Source: Flammeovirgaceae bacterium UBA2786 (lineage in GTDB: Bacteria > Bacteroidota > Bacteroidia > Cytophagales > Cyclobacteriaceae). Taken from it: a DNA stretch of 59,998 bases. The notes under the pieces are model-generated. The model was not told where the DNA came from and made no database searches. It saw only the letters and a program-made list of their open reading frames with translations. The stretch lies in the NCBI GenBank assembly GCA_002352225.1, contig DEIA01000006.1, positions 42,504 through 102,501 on the forward strand, read 5' to 3'. Shown here piece by piece: positions 1 through 10,296 of the stretch (position 1 is the stretch's first letter; every line of letters starts with the position of its first letter). Position numbers and translations under genes: made by a program.

Positions 1-1640
1 GTTCGTTAGGATTATATGCCAAAGTGAATCACTTCTTTATACCGAATAACGCTACTGCTAAATATGTTGATTCAATAAAAAGTGAATTAGTAAAGTACAA
101 CCTGATTGTGACGGGCATACATGATAATACCTTACGCCCATTAAACAAGTGGGACGTAACCAATCCGGTTACTGAACTTATTGAATGGATAACCGTGCAG
201 AAGAAATCTGTTTTTGCAGTTTTTAAAAATCCATATGCGCTGGATAAAATCAAAAGTATTGAGCAGGCGGATGCCCTGGTTGTTACCTACCAGGATAATG
301 TGAACGCAGAAGAGCTTACGGCTCAATTGATTTTTGGCGGGGTTAGTGCAACAGGACGATTACCCGTAACGGTAGGAGCAAAATTCAAATCGGGCGATGG
401 CCTTGATGTAAAGGGAGATATTCGTTTTAAATACACGTTGCCCGAAGATGCCGGAATGGACTCAAAAATTCTGAATACAAAAATTGATTCATTGGTAGGG
501 CAAGCCTTAGCGGCACATGCTATACCGGGTTGCATGGTGTTGGTGGCAAAAGATAAAAAGATAGTTTTTCATAAAGCATATGGTTTGCAACAATATAACG
601 ATAGCACAAAAGTAAAATTAGATAACCTCTACGACCTGGCCTCAGTAACCAAGATCAGCACTTCTGTGCCCGCGTTAATGAAATTGTATGATGAAGGAAA
701 ATTTTCGTTAGATGCAACATTAGGTGATTACCTCCCTGCTTTTAGAAGATCCAATAAGTCAGATATCCCCATGTATGATATTCTGACTCATCAGGCAAGA
801 TTTCAGGCGTGGATAGCGTTTTGGAAAAATACGATTCGGAAAAACGGAAGCTATAAGTGGCACACCTTTAAAACGGATTCATCAGCCCAATTCCCAATTC
901 GTGTTAAAGGTAATATGTACCTACACAAAAATTATCCTGACAAAATGGTGAATGAGATTCGTAAATCGAATCTTATTGCGGAAAAGAAATACTTGTATTC
1001 TGATTTCTTCTTCATTCTGGCACCGCGTGTTGTAGAAAGTATGATTGATCAGCGTTTTGAACAATATTTGGATGAAAGTTTTTACGCTTCTTTAGGTGCG
1101 CCCTCCATAACATTTAACCCTTTGAAAAAATACCCGATCAATGCTATAATCCCAACCGAAAACGATTATAACTTCCGTCATCAACCCATCTGGGGTACTG
1201 TGCATGATGAGGGTGCAATTATGCTTGGGGGAGTATCGGGTCATGCAGGACTATTTGCTAACGCAAATGATCTGGCTAAACTTATGCAGATGTTTTTGGA
1301 TAAAGGAGAATATGGCGGACAACGCTATATCAACACCAATACCTTTACAAAATGGACAACAGTTCAATTTCCGGAAAACAATAATAGGAGAGGGCTTGGG
1401 TTTGATAAACCTAACCTGACCTATTTAGGTGAGAATAATAATGCAGCAAAAGATGCCAGTGCAGAAAGTTTTGGTCATACCGGATTTACAGGCACTATGA
1501 CATGGATGGATCCTGAAAACGGATTGTTATACATCTTTCTGTCAAACCGGGTAACACCCACGCGCGAAAATACCAGGTTGTATCAATTAAATACCCGTAC
1601 CAAAATACAACAGGTAATGTACGATGCAATCATAAAATAA
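1..1640 (+). CDS. GH3 C-terminal domain fused to serine hydrolase (beta-lactamase fold), 5' truncated
   Basis: The reading frame is open to the window's left edge, so the N-terminus lies outside; the first GTG at 24 is not the real start. The first ~115 visible residues match the end of a GH3 beta-N-acetylglucosaminidase C-terminal domain (ADALVVTYQDN, SATGRLPVTVG). The rest is a serine hydrolase of the beta-lactamase/class C type: a catalytic SVTK (SxxK) motif follows LYDLA, a YSD motif stands in for YxN, and HTGFTG provides the third motif near the end. Bacteroidota commonly carry such GH3-hydrolase fusions, thought to act in the periplasm on peptidoglycan or related glycans. It ends 4 bases before the convergent neighbour. 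Substrate is inferred from family only. Confidence 0.85.
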   Translation, partial: SLGLYAKVNHFFIPNNATAKYVDSIKSELVKYNLIVTGIHDNTLRPLNKWDVTNPVTELIEWITVQKKSVFAVFKNPYALDKIKSIEQADALVVTYQDNVNAEELTAQLIFGGVSATGRLPVTVGAKFKSGDGLDVKGDIRFKYTLPEDAGMDSKILNTKIDSLVGQALAAHAIPGCMVLVAKDKKIVFHKAYGLQQYNDSTKVKLDNLYDLASVTKISTSVPALMKLYDEGKFSLDATLGDYLPAFRRSNKSDIPMYDILTHQARFQAWIAFWKNTIRKNGSYKWHTFKTDSSAQFPIRVKGNMYLHKNYPDKMVNEIRKSNLIAEKKYLYSDFFFILAPRVVESMIDQRFEQYLDESFYASLGAPSITFNPLKKYPINAIIPTENDYNFRHQPIWGTVHDEGAIMLGGVSGHAGLFANANDLAKLMQMFLDKGEYGGQRYINTNTFTKWTTVQFPENNNRRGLGFDKPNLTYLGENNNAAKDASAESFGHTGFTGTMTWMDPENGLLYIFLSNRVTPTRENTRLYQLNTRTKIQQVMYDAIIK

Positions 1641-1644
1641 ATGA

Positions 1645-4600
1645 TTACCGCGAAAATGTGTAACGATAAAAACCACCACCTTTATCCCAACAGCAAATAA
1701 TAACGGTTAAACCATCAGGAGAAACCGTAATGCCACGTGGTTCTGCACCGTTTAGTTCAGGAAGTGGAAGCGTCCACATCTCGCGTTTATTGTCATCGCG
1801 GAAATGAAGTGTAGTAGGTGTTACACCACTGCTACGAACAGCAAAATACGATTTTCCGGCCTGCGTGTGTATTGCATTGCAACCAGCTGCCAGGCTTACA
1901 ATATTTTCTTTTTTATGGTAGTTTGTTCCATCATTGCTTTCATAAACCTGAACAAATGCACTACCGGGATCTGGAAAGTATAACGTACGGGCATCTTTTG
2001 TCATATCAAACGTGCGGGTAAGTACCCGGCCGTTTAAATCAATGGTACGAAGTAACTCAAACGTATAAGGGGTTGTGGTACTTTGCCTGAGTACATAATT
2101 TGGATCCTCAGCAAATAGAGACATAGCATAAACTTCGCCATTACTACTACTACGCGGAGTGGTAATTGCTCTTGCGCCTTTTGGTGCTTCCCAATAAGCA
2201 ATACCCTCGCCTGTGGTTGCATTAATTTTTAAAAGTATACGATTGTTTCCGAGCAATATGTTTCCATCAAGGTCTAACCCAATTCCGTTAATTGGCTTTA
2301 AAGAAAAGTTAGTGCCATTTATGGTTACGGCTGTTAGCGGTGAAAATAAGGCATCTTTGCCTGCTGGCGTTTTTATTGTTAATGTTCCGGTGTAATCGGC
2401 AAGCCATATTTTTCCTTCTTTATCCCAAACAGCGCCACTTCCAGCTCCTGCGGCATTTTCTATTTTTTCAACTGTATATCCGGGCGGTTCTACTTCTATG
2501 TAATCGTCAGGTAATTCTGTACTCTTTGTAAGATTAAGCTGTGCATACTTACCGTTAGAACGATATCGTCCATCAGAAGTTATTACCCGATGAAAAAATG
2601 CTTGCGGGGCAGGTTCTGCATGGGTAAGTAAGGTGTACCAATCCTTTTCTTTACTCTTAAAATAATTTTGACGACCAGTATTCTTTTGCATGATAACTTC
2701 TTGAAATAAGCTGTCGCGGGCGAGTTGATAGGTGTAATCGATAAAATCTCCATCCAGGTCAAAGGTTGGTGTCCAGGCAATGGTATAAAGTGCCTCAATG
2801 TTTCTTACGCCATAAGTATTCTGAGGTTGATGTGAGGTTATGGTTGAAGTATGCGGAGCTTGATTCCCTTCACTATAGACCTGGGCACGATATAATTTTT
2901 TATTATTATTTTCAATTATCACAAACAAAGATCCTGTTGCCAACAATTCGCGAATGTTTTTAGTTACAGGCACCTGACCTGATAGTGTAAACCCACGCTT
3001 TCCACTTTTTTTTAATTGTAGCGTGGTTAACACACTACCCGCCTCGGTATGTTTGCCAACACACAAAGATGCACGACTGGTGTTGCCTTCAATTGTTTGA
3101 ATAGAGTTGATCGCACCTTCAAGTATTACTTGATCGTTTGAAATACGCACCGTGATATGCCCTGACGGAATAGCATTTTCATCAATAGATAAAAAGGTTC
3201 CGGTTCCTTTTGTAACATAGGGCAGATCGTAGCGTAGAATGGTTCCATTTACACCTGTAATTGATGAGGGTAATTCTGTATAATCAAATACCTCCATATT
3301 TTCGGGTTGGTCTTGTTTGATTTTATACGTGGTGTATACGATTGTATCGCGTTCAAAAAACATATCGGCTAAGGTTATCGTATTAACCGGGGCATCGTCA
3401 CGGTTAAGCCATCTGCGTGGTCCCGATCCGGCCGCACCGGCATTGAGTAGTTCAAGTGCGCCATTTTTTCCAGGAAAGTAGGCATGGTGATGGCCGCTAA
3501 TGTAGGTTCGTACAGTATACTTTTCAAACAAGGCCTGAAGGTCACCGGGCGAATCCAGGACATTACCTCTGGAGTCGCGTTCTTGCGCAACACTGTAAAG
3601 AGGAATGTGGCCGATGGCCAACCTGATTTTAGCCTGTTGAGCCTGAGAACTTTTGAGTTGCTCTTCCAGCCATTTCATATTTTCTTTTGAAAGGGTGGAT
3701 GAAGATGCATCAATGGATACAATAAAAGCATCACCCTGTTTAAAGGAATAATAAAAAGGAAAGTGTTGCTGATCGATGAAATTAATGCCTGTTAAAGTTC
3801 GTTGGCTGTTCCAGTATTTTAGGGTGTACGCTCTTTCCTGGATATAGGAAGCAGCGCCATCATGATTTCCGATAGTGAATGCGAAGGGGATATTATTTTT
3901 TTGCAATGGTTTTAAAATATGGGTATCAAAACCTTCCCATATATTTTTTATAACCACCGAGTCTTTAAGCCCCATTCCTGCCACCATATCACCACCACAT
4001 AGTACCAGATCGGGCTTCCAAATTCTTGGCAGCCGGTTAATGATACTATCCACCTGCCACTCATAAGTGGCCGCTCCCAATCCTGAGTTTAAATCGCTTA
4101 TTACAGCAATACGTAAATCGCCTCGCTTGGGAAGTTGCGGGTAAACTTCATGGGCTACTAACCGTATCGCATCGGTAATAAGTTTGTTTTCAGATCCATC
4201 TCCAATTACCTCTATATAATCAGTTGGTTGAAGTATAAAATTCCCCAACACATTCCATTTCCCACTGGTTGCCAAATCGTGCTGCAAAACACTCAGTGTG
4301 TCAACCTTATTACCATGGTGAAGAATATAACGCGCCTCTGCGTTACTGGTATCAACGGTCCACCAGGCTGCAAGTTGATAATACCCACTTGCTATACGAT
4401 CAAATTTGTACAGAGCTTTGTTGGAAAGATTTGCAACTGAATACCTGGATTTAGTATCACCATAATAATTATTGTGGTTAGTGTTTTTCCACACACCTTC
4501 TTCGGTATAATCAGCATCATCGGTGTCAATAACAATTAATTTTTTTTCAACCTCAGATTTATTGTGTGTAATAATCAGGGCGCTTGCGTTTTTTCTCAAA

Positions 4601-5439
4601 CTATTTCGGTCTCCTGATGGTTTATCTACAGGAATATTGACAACCTCATTAGCCGCAATCATAGCAGAAGAACCACCACCATCTAAGTTTACCGCTTCGT
4701 AGCAACCAATACTGTTCATAATGGTGGCAAGTTCCTGCAAGCTAACACCCACACTGGCGGCCTGCCGGCCATCTACAACCATCATTATAAGGGTGCTATC
4801 ATTTTTATACCCTATAGCCGTACGCGGATGGCGGATACTGTGCGAAGCACCAAACCCTTCTGCCTGATCGGTAACCCGAACGATGCCATCTTTAAGTAAT
4901 ACGGGCCCGCCACCCACAGCCTGGCTGGGATGCCAGCGTGCTTCATTCCAGGATTTACTAAGTGTAGGGTTTATGGGGCTTGATAGCTTGAATAGAGAAT
5001 TTCCATTTGTGTGTGCCCAGGTGATTTCAGGTTTTCCATCTACAAGTCCAAAAGCACCCCGGGTTACATTTTTATTTCTGTCGGGCGATATTAAACGCCC
5101 ATTGTCTACCAGTAAACTCATGGACTGCGAAGCCGAAAAATAGCCACCATTAATAGCAATAATTCCATTGTGTTCCTGATAGGCCTGCCAGGTGGTTTGT
5201 CTGATTTCATTACTTCCTTTAGCTAACAAGGTTAGTAAGGGATCGTTGATATTGAGAACAGCATAAACCATACGTACCCGGCCGCCATCGGTTAATGTTC
5301 CGTTGCCTTCATAAATTCTTATCGATTTTGGCAACAAAATGTTTAAGTCTTCGCGGGGTGCCCAATCGATTTTAATTTGTGCAGAAAGATGCTGAGCCAA
5401 AAGCAAAACAAGGGATAGAAATGAATACGTAAATCGCAT
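1645..5439 (-). CDS. Secreted phosphodiester glycosidase / golvesin-like / metallophosphoesterase / beta-propeller protein
   Basis: 1264 residues with a signal peptide (residues 1-20, ending LSAQ). Domains in order: NAGPA-type phosphodiester glycosidase (about 50-290, with NGGYFSAS, RTAIGY and NLDGGGSS); a golvesin C-terminal-like beta domain (about 300-430, DTDDADYTEEG); a calcineurin-like metallophosphoesterase (about 440-680, with SDLN, GGDMVAG, IGNHDG, GHIPLY and SGHHHAY); then Fn3-like and SMP-30-like propeller repeats to the end. The first metal motif reads D-x-N instead of D-x-H, as in some branches of this superfamily. It probably cleaves a phosphodiester-linked sugar and removes phosphate outside the cytoplasm; the exact substrate is unknown. 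Its start faces the divergent sensor gene across 222 bases. Confidence 0.85.
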   Translation of the reverse strand: MRFTYSFLSLVLLLAQHLSAQIKIDWAPREDLNILLPKSIRIYEGNGTLTDGGRVRMVYAVLNINDPLLTLLAKGSNEIRQTTWQAYQEHNGIIAINGGYFSASQSMSLLVDNGRLISPDRNKNVTRGAFGLVDGKPEITWAHTNGNSLFKLSSPINPTLSKSWNEARWHPSQAVGGGPVLLKDGIVRVTDQAEGFGASHSIRHPRTAIGYKNDSTLIMMVVDGRQAASVGVSLQELATIMNSIGCYEAVNLDGGGSSAMIAANEVVNIPVDKPSGDRNSLRKNASALIITHNKSEVEKKLIVIDTDDADYTEEGVWKNTNHNNYYGDTKSRYSVANLSNKALYKFDRIASGYYQLAAWWTVDTSNAEARYILHHGNKVDTLSVLQHDLATSGKWNVLGNFILQPTDYIEVIGDGSENKLITDAIRLVAHEVYPQLPKRGDLRIAVISDLNSGLGAATYEWQVDSIINRLPRIWKPDLVLCGGDMVAGMGLKDSVVIKNIWEGFDTHILKPLQKNNIPFAFTIGNHDGAASYIQERAYTLKYWNSQRTLTGINFIDQQHFPFYYSFKQGDAFIVSIDASSSTLSKENMKWLEEQLKSSQAQQAKIRLAIGHIPLYSVAQERDSRGNVLDSPGDLQALFEKYTVRTYISGHHHAYFPGKNGALELLNAGAAGSGPRRWLNRDDAPVNTITLADMFFERDTIVYTTYKIKQDQPENMEVFDYTELPSSITGVNGTILRYDLPYVTKGTGTFLSIDENAIPSGHITVRISNDQVILEGAINSIQTIEGNTSRASLCVGKHTEAGSVLTTLQLKKSGKRGFTLSGQVPVTKNIRELLATGSLFVIIENNNKKLYRAQVYSEGNQAPHTSTITSHQPQNTYGVRNIEALYTIAWTPTFDLDGDFIDYTYQLARDSLFQEVIMQKNTGRQNYFKSKEKDWYTLLTHAEPAPQAFFHRVITSDGRYRSNGKYAQLNLTKSTELPDDYIEVEPPGYTVEKIENAAGAGSGAVWDKEGKIWLADYTGTLTIKTPAGKDALFSPLTAVTINGTNFSLKPINGIGLDLDGNILLGNNRILLKINATTGEGIAYWEAPKGARAITTPRSSSNGEVYAMSLFAEDPNYVLRQSTTTPYTFELLRTIDLNGRVLTRTFDMTKDARTLYFPDPGSAFVQVYESNDGTNYHKKENIVSLAAGCNAIHTQAGKSYFAVRSSGVTPTTLHFRDDNKREMWTLPLPELNGAEPRGITVSPDGLTVIICCWDKGGGFYRYTFSR

Positions 5440-5661
5440 AGATTGTAGGGTATGCAGAAATCTGTTTAAAGATATCCATTATACAATAATGCATAACAGT
5501 GATTTATTGAAATCCCTATTTTCAGGGAAGTAACACAGTCTATGTATAGAGTAGTTTCTACTCAGCGCAAATCAGATAAACTTGCATAAATAGGTGTGGG
5601 TAAGTATTGAAAAATAAACGCATCAATATTATATTACAGGTCGCACGGCAAAAAAAATAAG

Positions 5662-8600
5662 ATGGAGGTACCCGTACTTGAACTAAAATCAAGCCAACAG
5701 ATGCATTCCGAAATGGAGAGCCATCAAAAATTGCTGGAGCACGTAACCCAAATTGCGAAGAAGAAGGAAAGTGATGGTTTGCGCGGAGTTGTTGTTTCCG
5801 GGTATATCGGAACAGGGAAAACTTTTTTTGTTGAAAATTTCTTGCAAACACTAGAGGATCGGTACGTTGTTCTCCCGGCTCGTCACTACCAGCAACACGA
5901 GGGTATTCCTTATTATGGGTTTAAATATGGTATTGCAGATTACATAAGTAAGATCTACAATACTTCTTCAAAAGACGAGTTTCAACATTTCTTAGAAGCC
6001 CTTAAGAATTCTTTAGGAGACAGCTTTCCGTTGTTGTTAGACTACGTACCTGAACTTTCTTTGATTTCGGGGGTTAAATCCTGGTCTGCCCAACGGTCTT
6101 TGCTAACTATTGAAAACCAACTCCACTCACTTTTTAAAGATTTCTTTGAGTTTGTTACAAATTACTACAACAAGTCTGTTCTCTTTTTTACAGACGATTT
6201 ACAATGGATTGATGCCTCGGGTATTAACCTGCTTAAATACCTGTTGTTAAATGTACCTCCCGAAAAACTAATCTGGATAGGAGCTTTTCGTGCGCCCCTC
6301 AGCAACCAAAGTTTTTTACACCAGTTTGTTGAAGAACTACATTTAAAAAGAATGTTAATTGAAAACATTGTACTGCAGGGGCTTTCGCGCAGTGAAGCAG
6401 ATAAATTCCTTGCCGGGATGTTGGGCGGGCTATGTAATCAGAACCTGAGCAAGGTGTGCTATAAGCTAACCGATGGCAATCCTTCGCATTTGCAAGCCCT
6501 GGTTGATAGTTTAAAACAAAAAGAACTTGTTACTATTCAGGATGGCGAGTGGACTTGCGATATCAACCTGATTGAAGAACTGTATGGAGGTAAAAACCCT
6601 CAACGCATTGTGTTGGAGAAAATCAAAAAACTTTCGGAAGGAGCGCTTGAAATTATTTATCTGATTGCCTGTATAGGCAGGTTTAATAAAGACATTCTGT
6701 TGAAGTGGCTAAAAGGGAATGCAACAGTAATGAGTGCCCTGCTGAATGAAGCCTCCAAAACAGGATTACTGGAACAAGATGAAAAAGAAATACGGTTTGC
6801 CGAAATGCATATTGGTGAGTTGATCTATAACGATCTTTCAGCAACGCGCAAATCGGCCCTGCATTATTCACTGGCTGAACTTTTCTATTCGATGGGAATT
6901 GAAAGATTAAGTACTGCTAATATAGTTTTAATGACTAAAAGTTATAATCAATCGTTAGAGCAAGTTAAACAAAATGGAGAGTTTGAGAAGGCAGCGTTAC
7001 TCAACTACCAGGCCGGAAAAATTGTAGAGCAGGACAACTCATTAGATCAGGCCCGGTACTTCTATAAAATGAGTGCGGAACTACTTAGTGAATGCGCATT
7101 TGGAAAAGTACGCGAACATATATATGCCGTGTATATGGACAGAGCCCGGATAGAATATTACCTGGGTGAATACGATCTGGCCGAAATTCATTTAGATTAT
7201 TTACTTGAACGTATTACTAACCCGTTAAAAAGAGCGAAAGCCTTTGAACTAAAAATTACGATCAACAACCATCTGGGGCGATATCAAAAAGTAGTACCTA
7301 TTATAAAAGAAATATTAGCAGAACTTGGTCTGGAGCTTCCGCTGGAAGAAACCCAACTGCTGAACGAGTTAAACCGCTTAAGAGAAATACTCCATGATCA
7401 GGAGCAGGGAAAGGATACTCAGGTATTGAGTAATGCCATACATTCTGATTACAATGAAGCCATTATTAAACTCTTGTACGTAGGCGGAATGGGCATACAT
7501 CATACCTCAGATGTGTTAATGCGCTGGGCCGCCCTGCAAATTATGTTACGCCCTGTAAAAAACAATATCTCTGTTGTAAAAGCAATCGGATACGTTTCAT
7601 ATGGACGAATGCTGATCATTTCGGGCGATATTGAAAAGGGGTATGATTTCGCAGTGAAAGGCGTAAGGATAAATAATGAACTGAAAGACATCAGTATGAG
7701 ATGCCGGGTATATGGGGTATTCGCATTTTATATTCAACCTTGGAAAAAAGCGTTTATAGAGAGCAAGGCACTGCTGGATGAAGCGATGCGCGCGGGTAAA
7801 GAAGCAGGAGATCTTATTGGAACCTACATCCTGAAAACCCATACGCTTAATCTTCATCTTATTGCAGGGCTACCCTTACGGGAATTGGTTCAATGGGACT
7901 TTGATGAATCGTACCCCGGAACAGAATTAACATATTACATTACACTCTACCAAAAAAACCTGGTTCAGTTTTTAAAAGGAGAAACACCGGTTTTCTCGAT
8001 GCCCCGGCAACACCCATCATCGCTGGCTGCTAAACTAACCTTGAAGGAAGAAAAGTTTTACAGACATTATGTTTGGGGTAAGTATTATTTTCTTTTCGGC
8101 TATTACGCACTGGCGGCAGACATGGCCAAAGAGGCACATCGCAACAAAAAATTACAGGAAGGATCGCCCTTATTACCAGCCAATCTAATGACCTGGTTTT
8201 TGTCAATTACACAGAACTGGAGCAATCACGCTCCCAACCTGTACGATGGGCTAAAAAGGAAAGTGAATAAAATTCTTAAATCTTTTGATTTCTGGCAACA
8301 ACACTCTCCTTTAAATTATACTCCGGTTTATCAGCTACTCTGTGCCGAGTGGAACCGTATTCAGGGAAATGACACAGCTGCATTTGCATTATATCACGAA
8401 TCGCTTAAAGGCGCAGGTGATAATGTGTACCACCGGGGTATAGTACACGAGCTCTTAGGAAAATATCTGTTAACAATCCAATCAAAAAAAACCGAGGCAG
8501 CTGAACATATCACAAATGCCATTAACAGCTTTCGCGAATGGGGAGCAATTGCAAAAGCCAGGCAACTTTCTCAACAGTTTCAATCTATACTACCAGAAGC

Positions 8601-9843
8601 ATATCCTTCTTATCAGGAAATGGACATTGAAACCATTCAATATGAATTAAGTGGCGACCTTGAGGTATCATCATTAGTAAAAAAATTAATGGTGTTGCTT
8701 TTACGTATTTCAGGATCAACCCATGTGGTTGTTGAATTAATTGATGCCTCGGGAGAGAAGATACTATATGATGATCTGTCTTTGTTGAATGGAATAAAAA
8801 ATAGTACCAAAGAAGAAATTAAAGCCAGCATTCCGGCCAGTATGATTTTGCTGGCACTTAAATCAGGAAACCTGATAGTTGTTAATGATCTGGATGCCGA
8901 AAAAGTATTACGGCATCAACAATCCATTTACGATCGGGGAGTTCAATCGTATATGATCCTGCCCGTAACAATAAATGGCCACCTTCCCATAGTAGTTTAC
9001 CTGGAAAATATATTTGCTAAAAACTGGTATGTAGAAGAGCGGGTAAAATGGGTGCGTATGGCTGCCAACCAAGGGGCTATTATTTTAGAAAATGCCCGAA
9101 CCCATGAACAATCCATAAAGCTTAATGATGAGATCAGGAAGGAGATGGCCGAGAAGGAGCATTTAACATCTGTACTGGAAGCACAGAAAGATGCCCACAT
9201 GAAAGCTCTTGTTTTAACACAAGACAACGAACGTAAGCGCATTGCCAGCGACCTGCACGATAGTCTTGGATCTTTACTTTCCAGTGTGCGCCTTCGCTTT
9301 AATGGGTTACAGGAAACATTTACCAAAAACGTCCCCGAAAAGGCAGTTAAGTTTAATGACACCTTAAGTTTATTAGACGATTCTATACAAGAACTGAGAA
9401 AGATTGCCCACAATATGTTACCGGTTTCACTAAGCCGGTTTGGGTTAAAATCTGCACTTCATACTTTTATTCAACACATTAACCTTTCTGAGCAATTAGA
9501 TGTAGATCTGCAGATGCTGGGGTTGGAGGAGCGATTGCCCGAATCAATTGAAGTGGTGGTTTACCGGATTTGTCAGGAACTGGTTCAAAATGTAATTAAA
9601 CATGCCAGAGCTTCGCGTATGCAAATCCAGATTATCCATCATCATGATTCGCTTAATATTATTGTAGCCGACAATGGAAAAGGGATGGATACAAAACATA
9701 TAACCCCCGGATTTGGGTTTGAAACCATCCGTTCTAAAGTGGCATTATACAACGGAACCTTTGAAATTGATAGTCAGCCCGAAAGAGGCTCCATGGTTTT
9801 GGTTGACCTCATTATTAAAGATACTGATTCAAAATTGCCTTAG
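5662..9843 (+). CDS. AAA ATPase - TPR - GAF - histidine kinase multidomain sensor
   Basis: 1393 residues, no signal peptide or membrane segment, so cytoplasmic. An STAND/MalT-like ATPase domain is at the N-terminus (Walker A GYIGTGKT at 47-54, Walker B LFFTDDLQWID near 175-185). A long helical TPR-like section covers about 400-980, a GAF domain about 985-1140, and a coiled linker leads to a HisKA_3 dimerisation segment (RIASDLHDSLGSLL, His about 1199). HATPase_c motifs follow (ELVQNVIKHA, VADNGKGMD, GFGFETI). The layout is that of PknK/AAA-type kinases without the Ser/Thr kinase domain. It should autophosphorylate and pass phosphate to a NarL-type regulator, but none is encoded nearby. The ATG at 5662 is preceded by an A-rich stretch. 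Confidence 0.88.
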   Translation: MEVPVLELKSSQQMHSEMESHQKLLEHVTQIAKKKESDGLRGVVVSGYIGTGKTFFVENFLQTLEDRYVVLPARHYQQHEGIPYYGFKYGIADYISKIYNTSSKDEFQHFLEALKNSLGDSFPLLLDYVPELSLISGVKSWSAQRSLLTIENQLHSLFKDFFEFVTNYYNKSVLFFTDDLQWIDASGINLLKYLLLNVPPEKLIWIGAFRAPLSNQSFLHQFVEELHLKRMLIENIVLQGLSRSEADKFLAGMLGGLCNQNLSKVCYKLTDGNPSHLQALVDSLKQKELVTIQDGEWTCDINLIEELYGGKNPQRIVLEKIKKLSEGALEIIYLIACIGRFNKDILLKWLKGNATVMSALLNEASKTGLLEQDEKEIRFAEMHIGELIYNDLSATRKSALHYSLAELFYSMGIERLSTANIVLMTKSYNQSLEQVKQNGEFEKAALLNYQAGKIVEQDNSLDQARYFYKMSAELLSECAFGKVREHIYAVYMDRARIEYYLGEYDLAEIHLDYLLERITNPLKRAKAFELKITINNHLGRYQKVVPIIKEILAELGLELPLEETQLLNELNRLREILHDQEQGKDTQVLSNAIHSDYNEAIIKLLYVGGMGIHHTSDVLMRWAALQIMLRPVKNNISVVKAIGYVSYGRMLIISGDIEKGYDFAVKGVRINNELKDISMRCRVYGVFAFYIQPWKKAFIESKALLDEAMRAGKEAGDLIGTYILKTHTLNLHLIAGLPLRELVQWDFDESYPGTELTYYITLYQKNLVQFLKGETPVFSMPRQHPSSLAAKLTLKEEKFYRHYVWGKYYFLFGYYALAADMAKEAHRNKKLQEGSPLLPANLMTWFLSITQNWSNHAPNLYDGLKRKVNKILKSFDFWQQHSPLNYTPVYQLLCAEWNRIQGNDTAAFALYHESLKGAGDNVYHRGIVHELLGKYLLTIQSKKTEAAEHITNAINSFREWGAIAKARQLSQQFQSILPEAYPSYQEMDIETIQYELSGDLEVSSLVKKLMVLLLRISGSTHVVVELIDASGEKILYDDLSLLNGIKNSTKEEIKASIPASMILLALKSGNLIVVNDLDAEKVLRHQQSIYDRGVQSYMILPVTINGHLPIVVYLENIFAKNWYVEERVKWVRMAANQGAIILENARTHEQSIKLNDEIRKEMAEKEHLTSVLEAQKDAHMKALVLTQDNERKRIASDLHDSLGSLLSSVRLRFNGLQETFTKNVPEKAVKFNDTLSLLDDSIQELRKIAHNMLPVSLSRFGLKSALHTFIQHINLSEQLDVDLQMLGLEERLPESIEVVVYRICQELVQNVIKHARASRMQIQIIHHHDSLNIIVADNGKGMDTKHITPGFGFETIRSKVALYNGTFEIDSQPERGSMVLVDLIIKDTDSKLP

Positions 9844-10029
9844 AATACCCGATTCTGTACTCCCCGTATAGCCCGATTGCTTGCTTACTAAAACACGTGG
9901 GAAGCCATAATTTAGCCACTTTTACCCTTAAATCATCGAAAACGATTGCTCCCAAACGGTTAAAATGCTGTTTCGACCTGAATAATAGCCGTTTAACTGG
10001 TTTTAGTTTAAATACCCTTTGCTTGCCGC

Positions 10030-10037
10030 TACTTTTG
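10030..10037 (+). promoter_or_regulatory. Putative Bacteroidota -7 box of the small ORF
   Basis: TACTTTTG matches the TAnnTTTG -7 consensus exactly and lies 21 bases before the small gene's ATG. No clear TTTG -33 box stands at the usual spacing, so the call is tentative. Confidence 0.35.
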
Positions 10038-10058
10038 AACCATCAAATTTTTTAGGCT

Positions 10059-10142
10059 ATGAACAAGAAACCACTTTTTCTTAAAGGTCTGCTGAATGCC
10101 CTACTGATAGAAGCTATCATTCTGGCCCTCATCATTCTTTAG
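10059..10142 (+). CDS. 27-residue membrane peptide
   Basis: An ATG frame codes for 27 residues: a basic start (MNKKPLFLK) followed by a hydrophobic stretch (LLIEAIILALIIL) that could span or insert into the membrane. It sits alone between the kinase gene and accA, is preceded by a TAnnTTTG box and followed 21 bases later by a strong intrinsic terminator. That gives it the architecture of an independent small transcription unit. No family is recognised. The frame could be chance, but the promoter and terminator spacing favour a real gene or a small RNA carrying it. Confidence 0.5.
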   Translation: MNKKPLFLKGLLNALLIEAIILALIIL

Positions 10143-10163
10143 AATTAACTTCCCAATAGCATA

Positions 10164-10198
10164 GAATCCTACCGGGTATTCCCGGATAGGATTTTTTT
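10164..10198 (+). terminator. Intrinsic terminator after the small ORF
   Basis: Arms AATCCTACCGGG and CCCGGATAGGATT pair around a TATT loop, with one bulged base, and run straight into seven T residues. Confidence 0.8.
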
Positions 10199-10260
10199 AT
10201 TTATGCCGTTCAGAAATCACTCATATCCTTACATCAAAAAACGCTATTTCAAAAATCTGC

Positions 10261-10268
10261 TAAATTTG
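10261..10268 (+). promoter_or_regulatory. Putative accA -7 box
   Basis: TAAATTTG fits TAnnTTTG exactly and lies 28 bases upstream of the accA ATG, after the terminator of the preceding unit. The -33 element is not obvious. Confidence 0.45.
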
Positions 10269-10296
10269 TATCCTTGTTTTAAACTAACCCAGGGCA

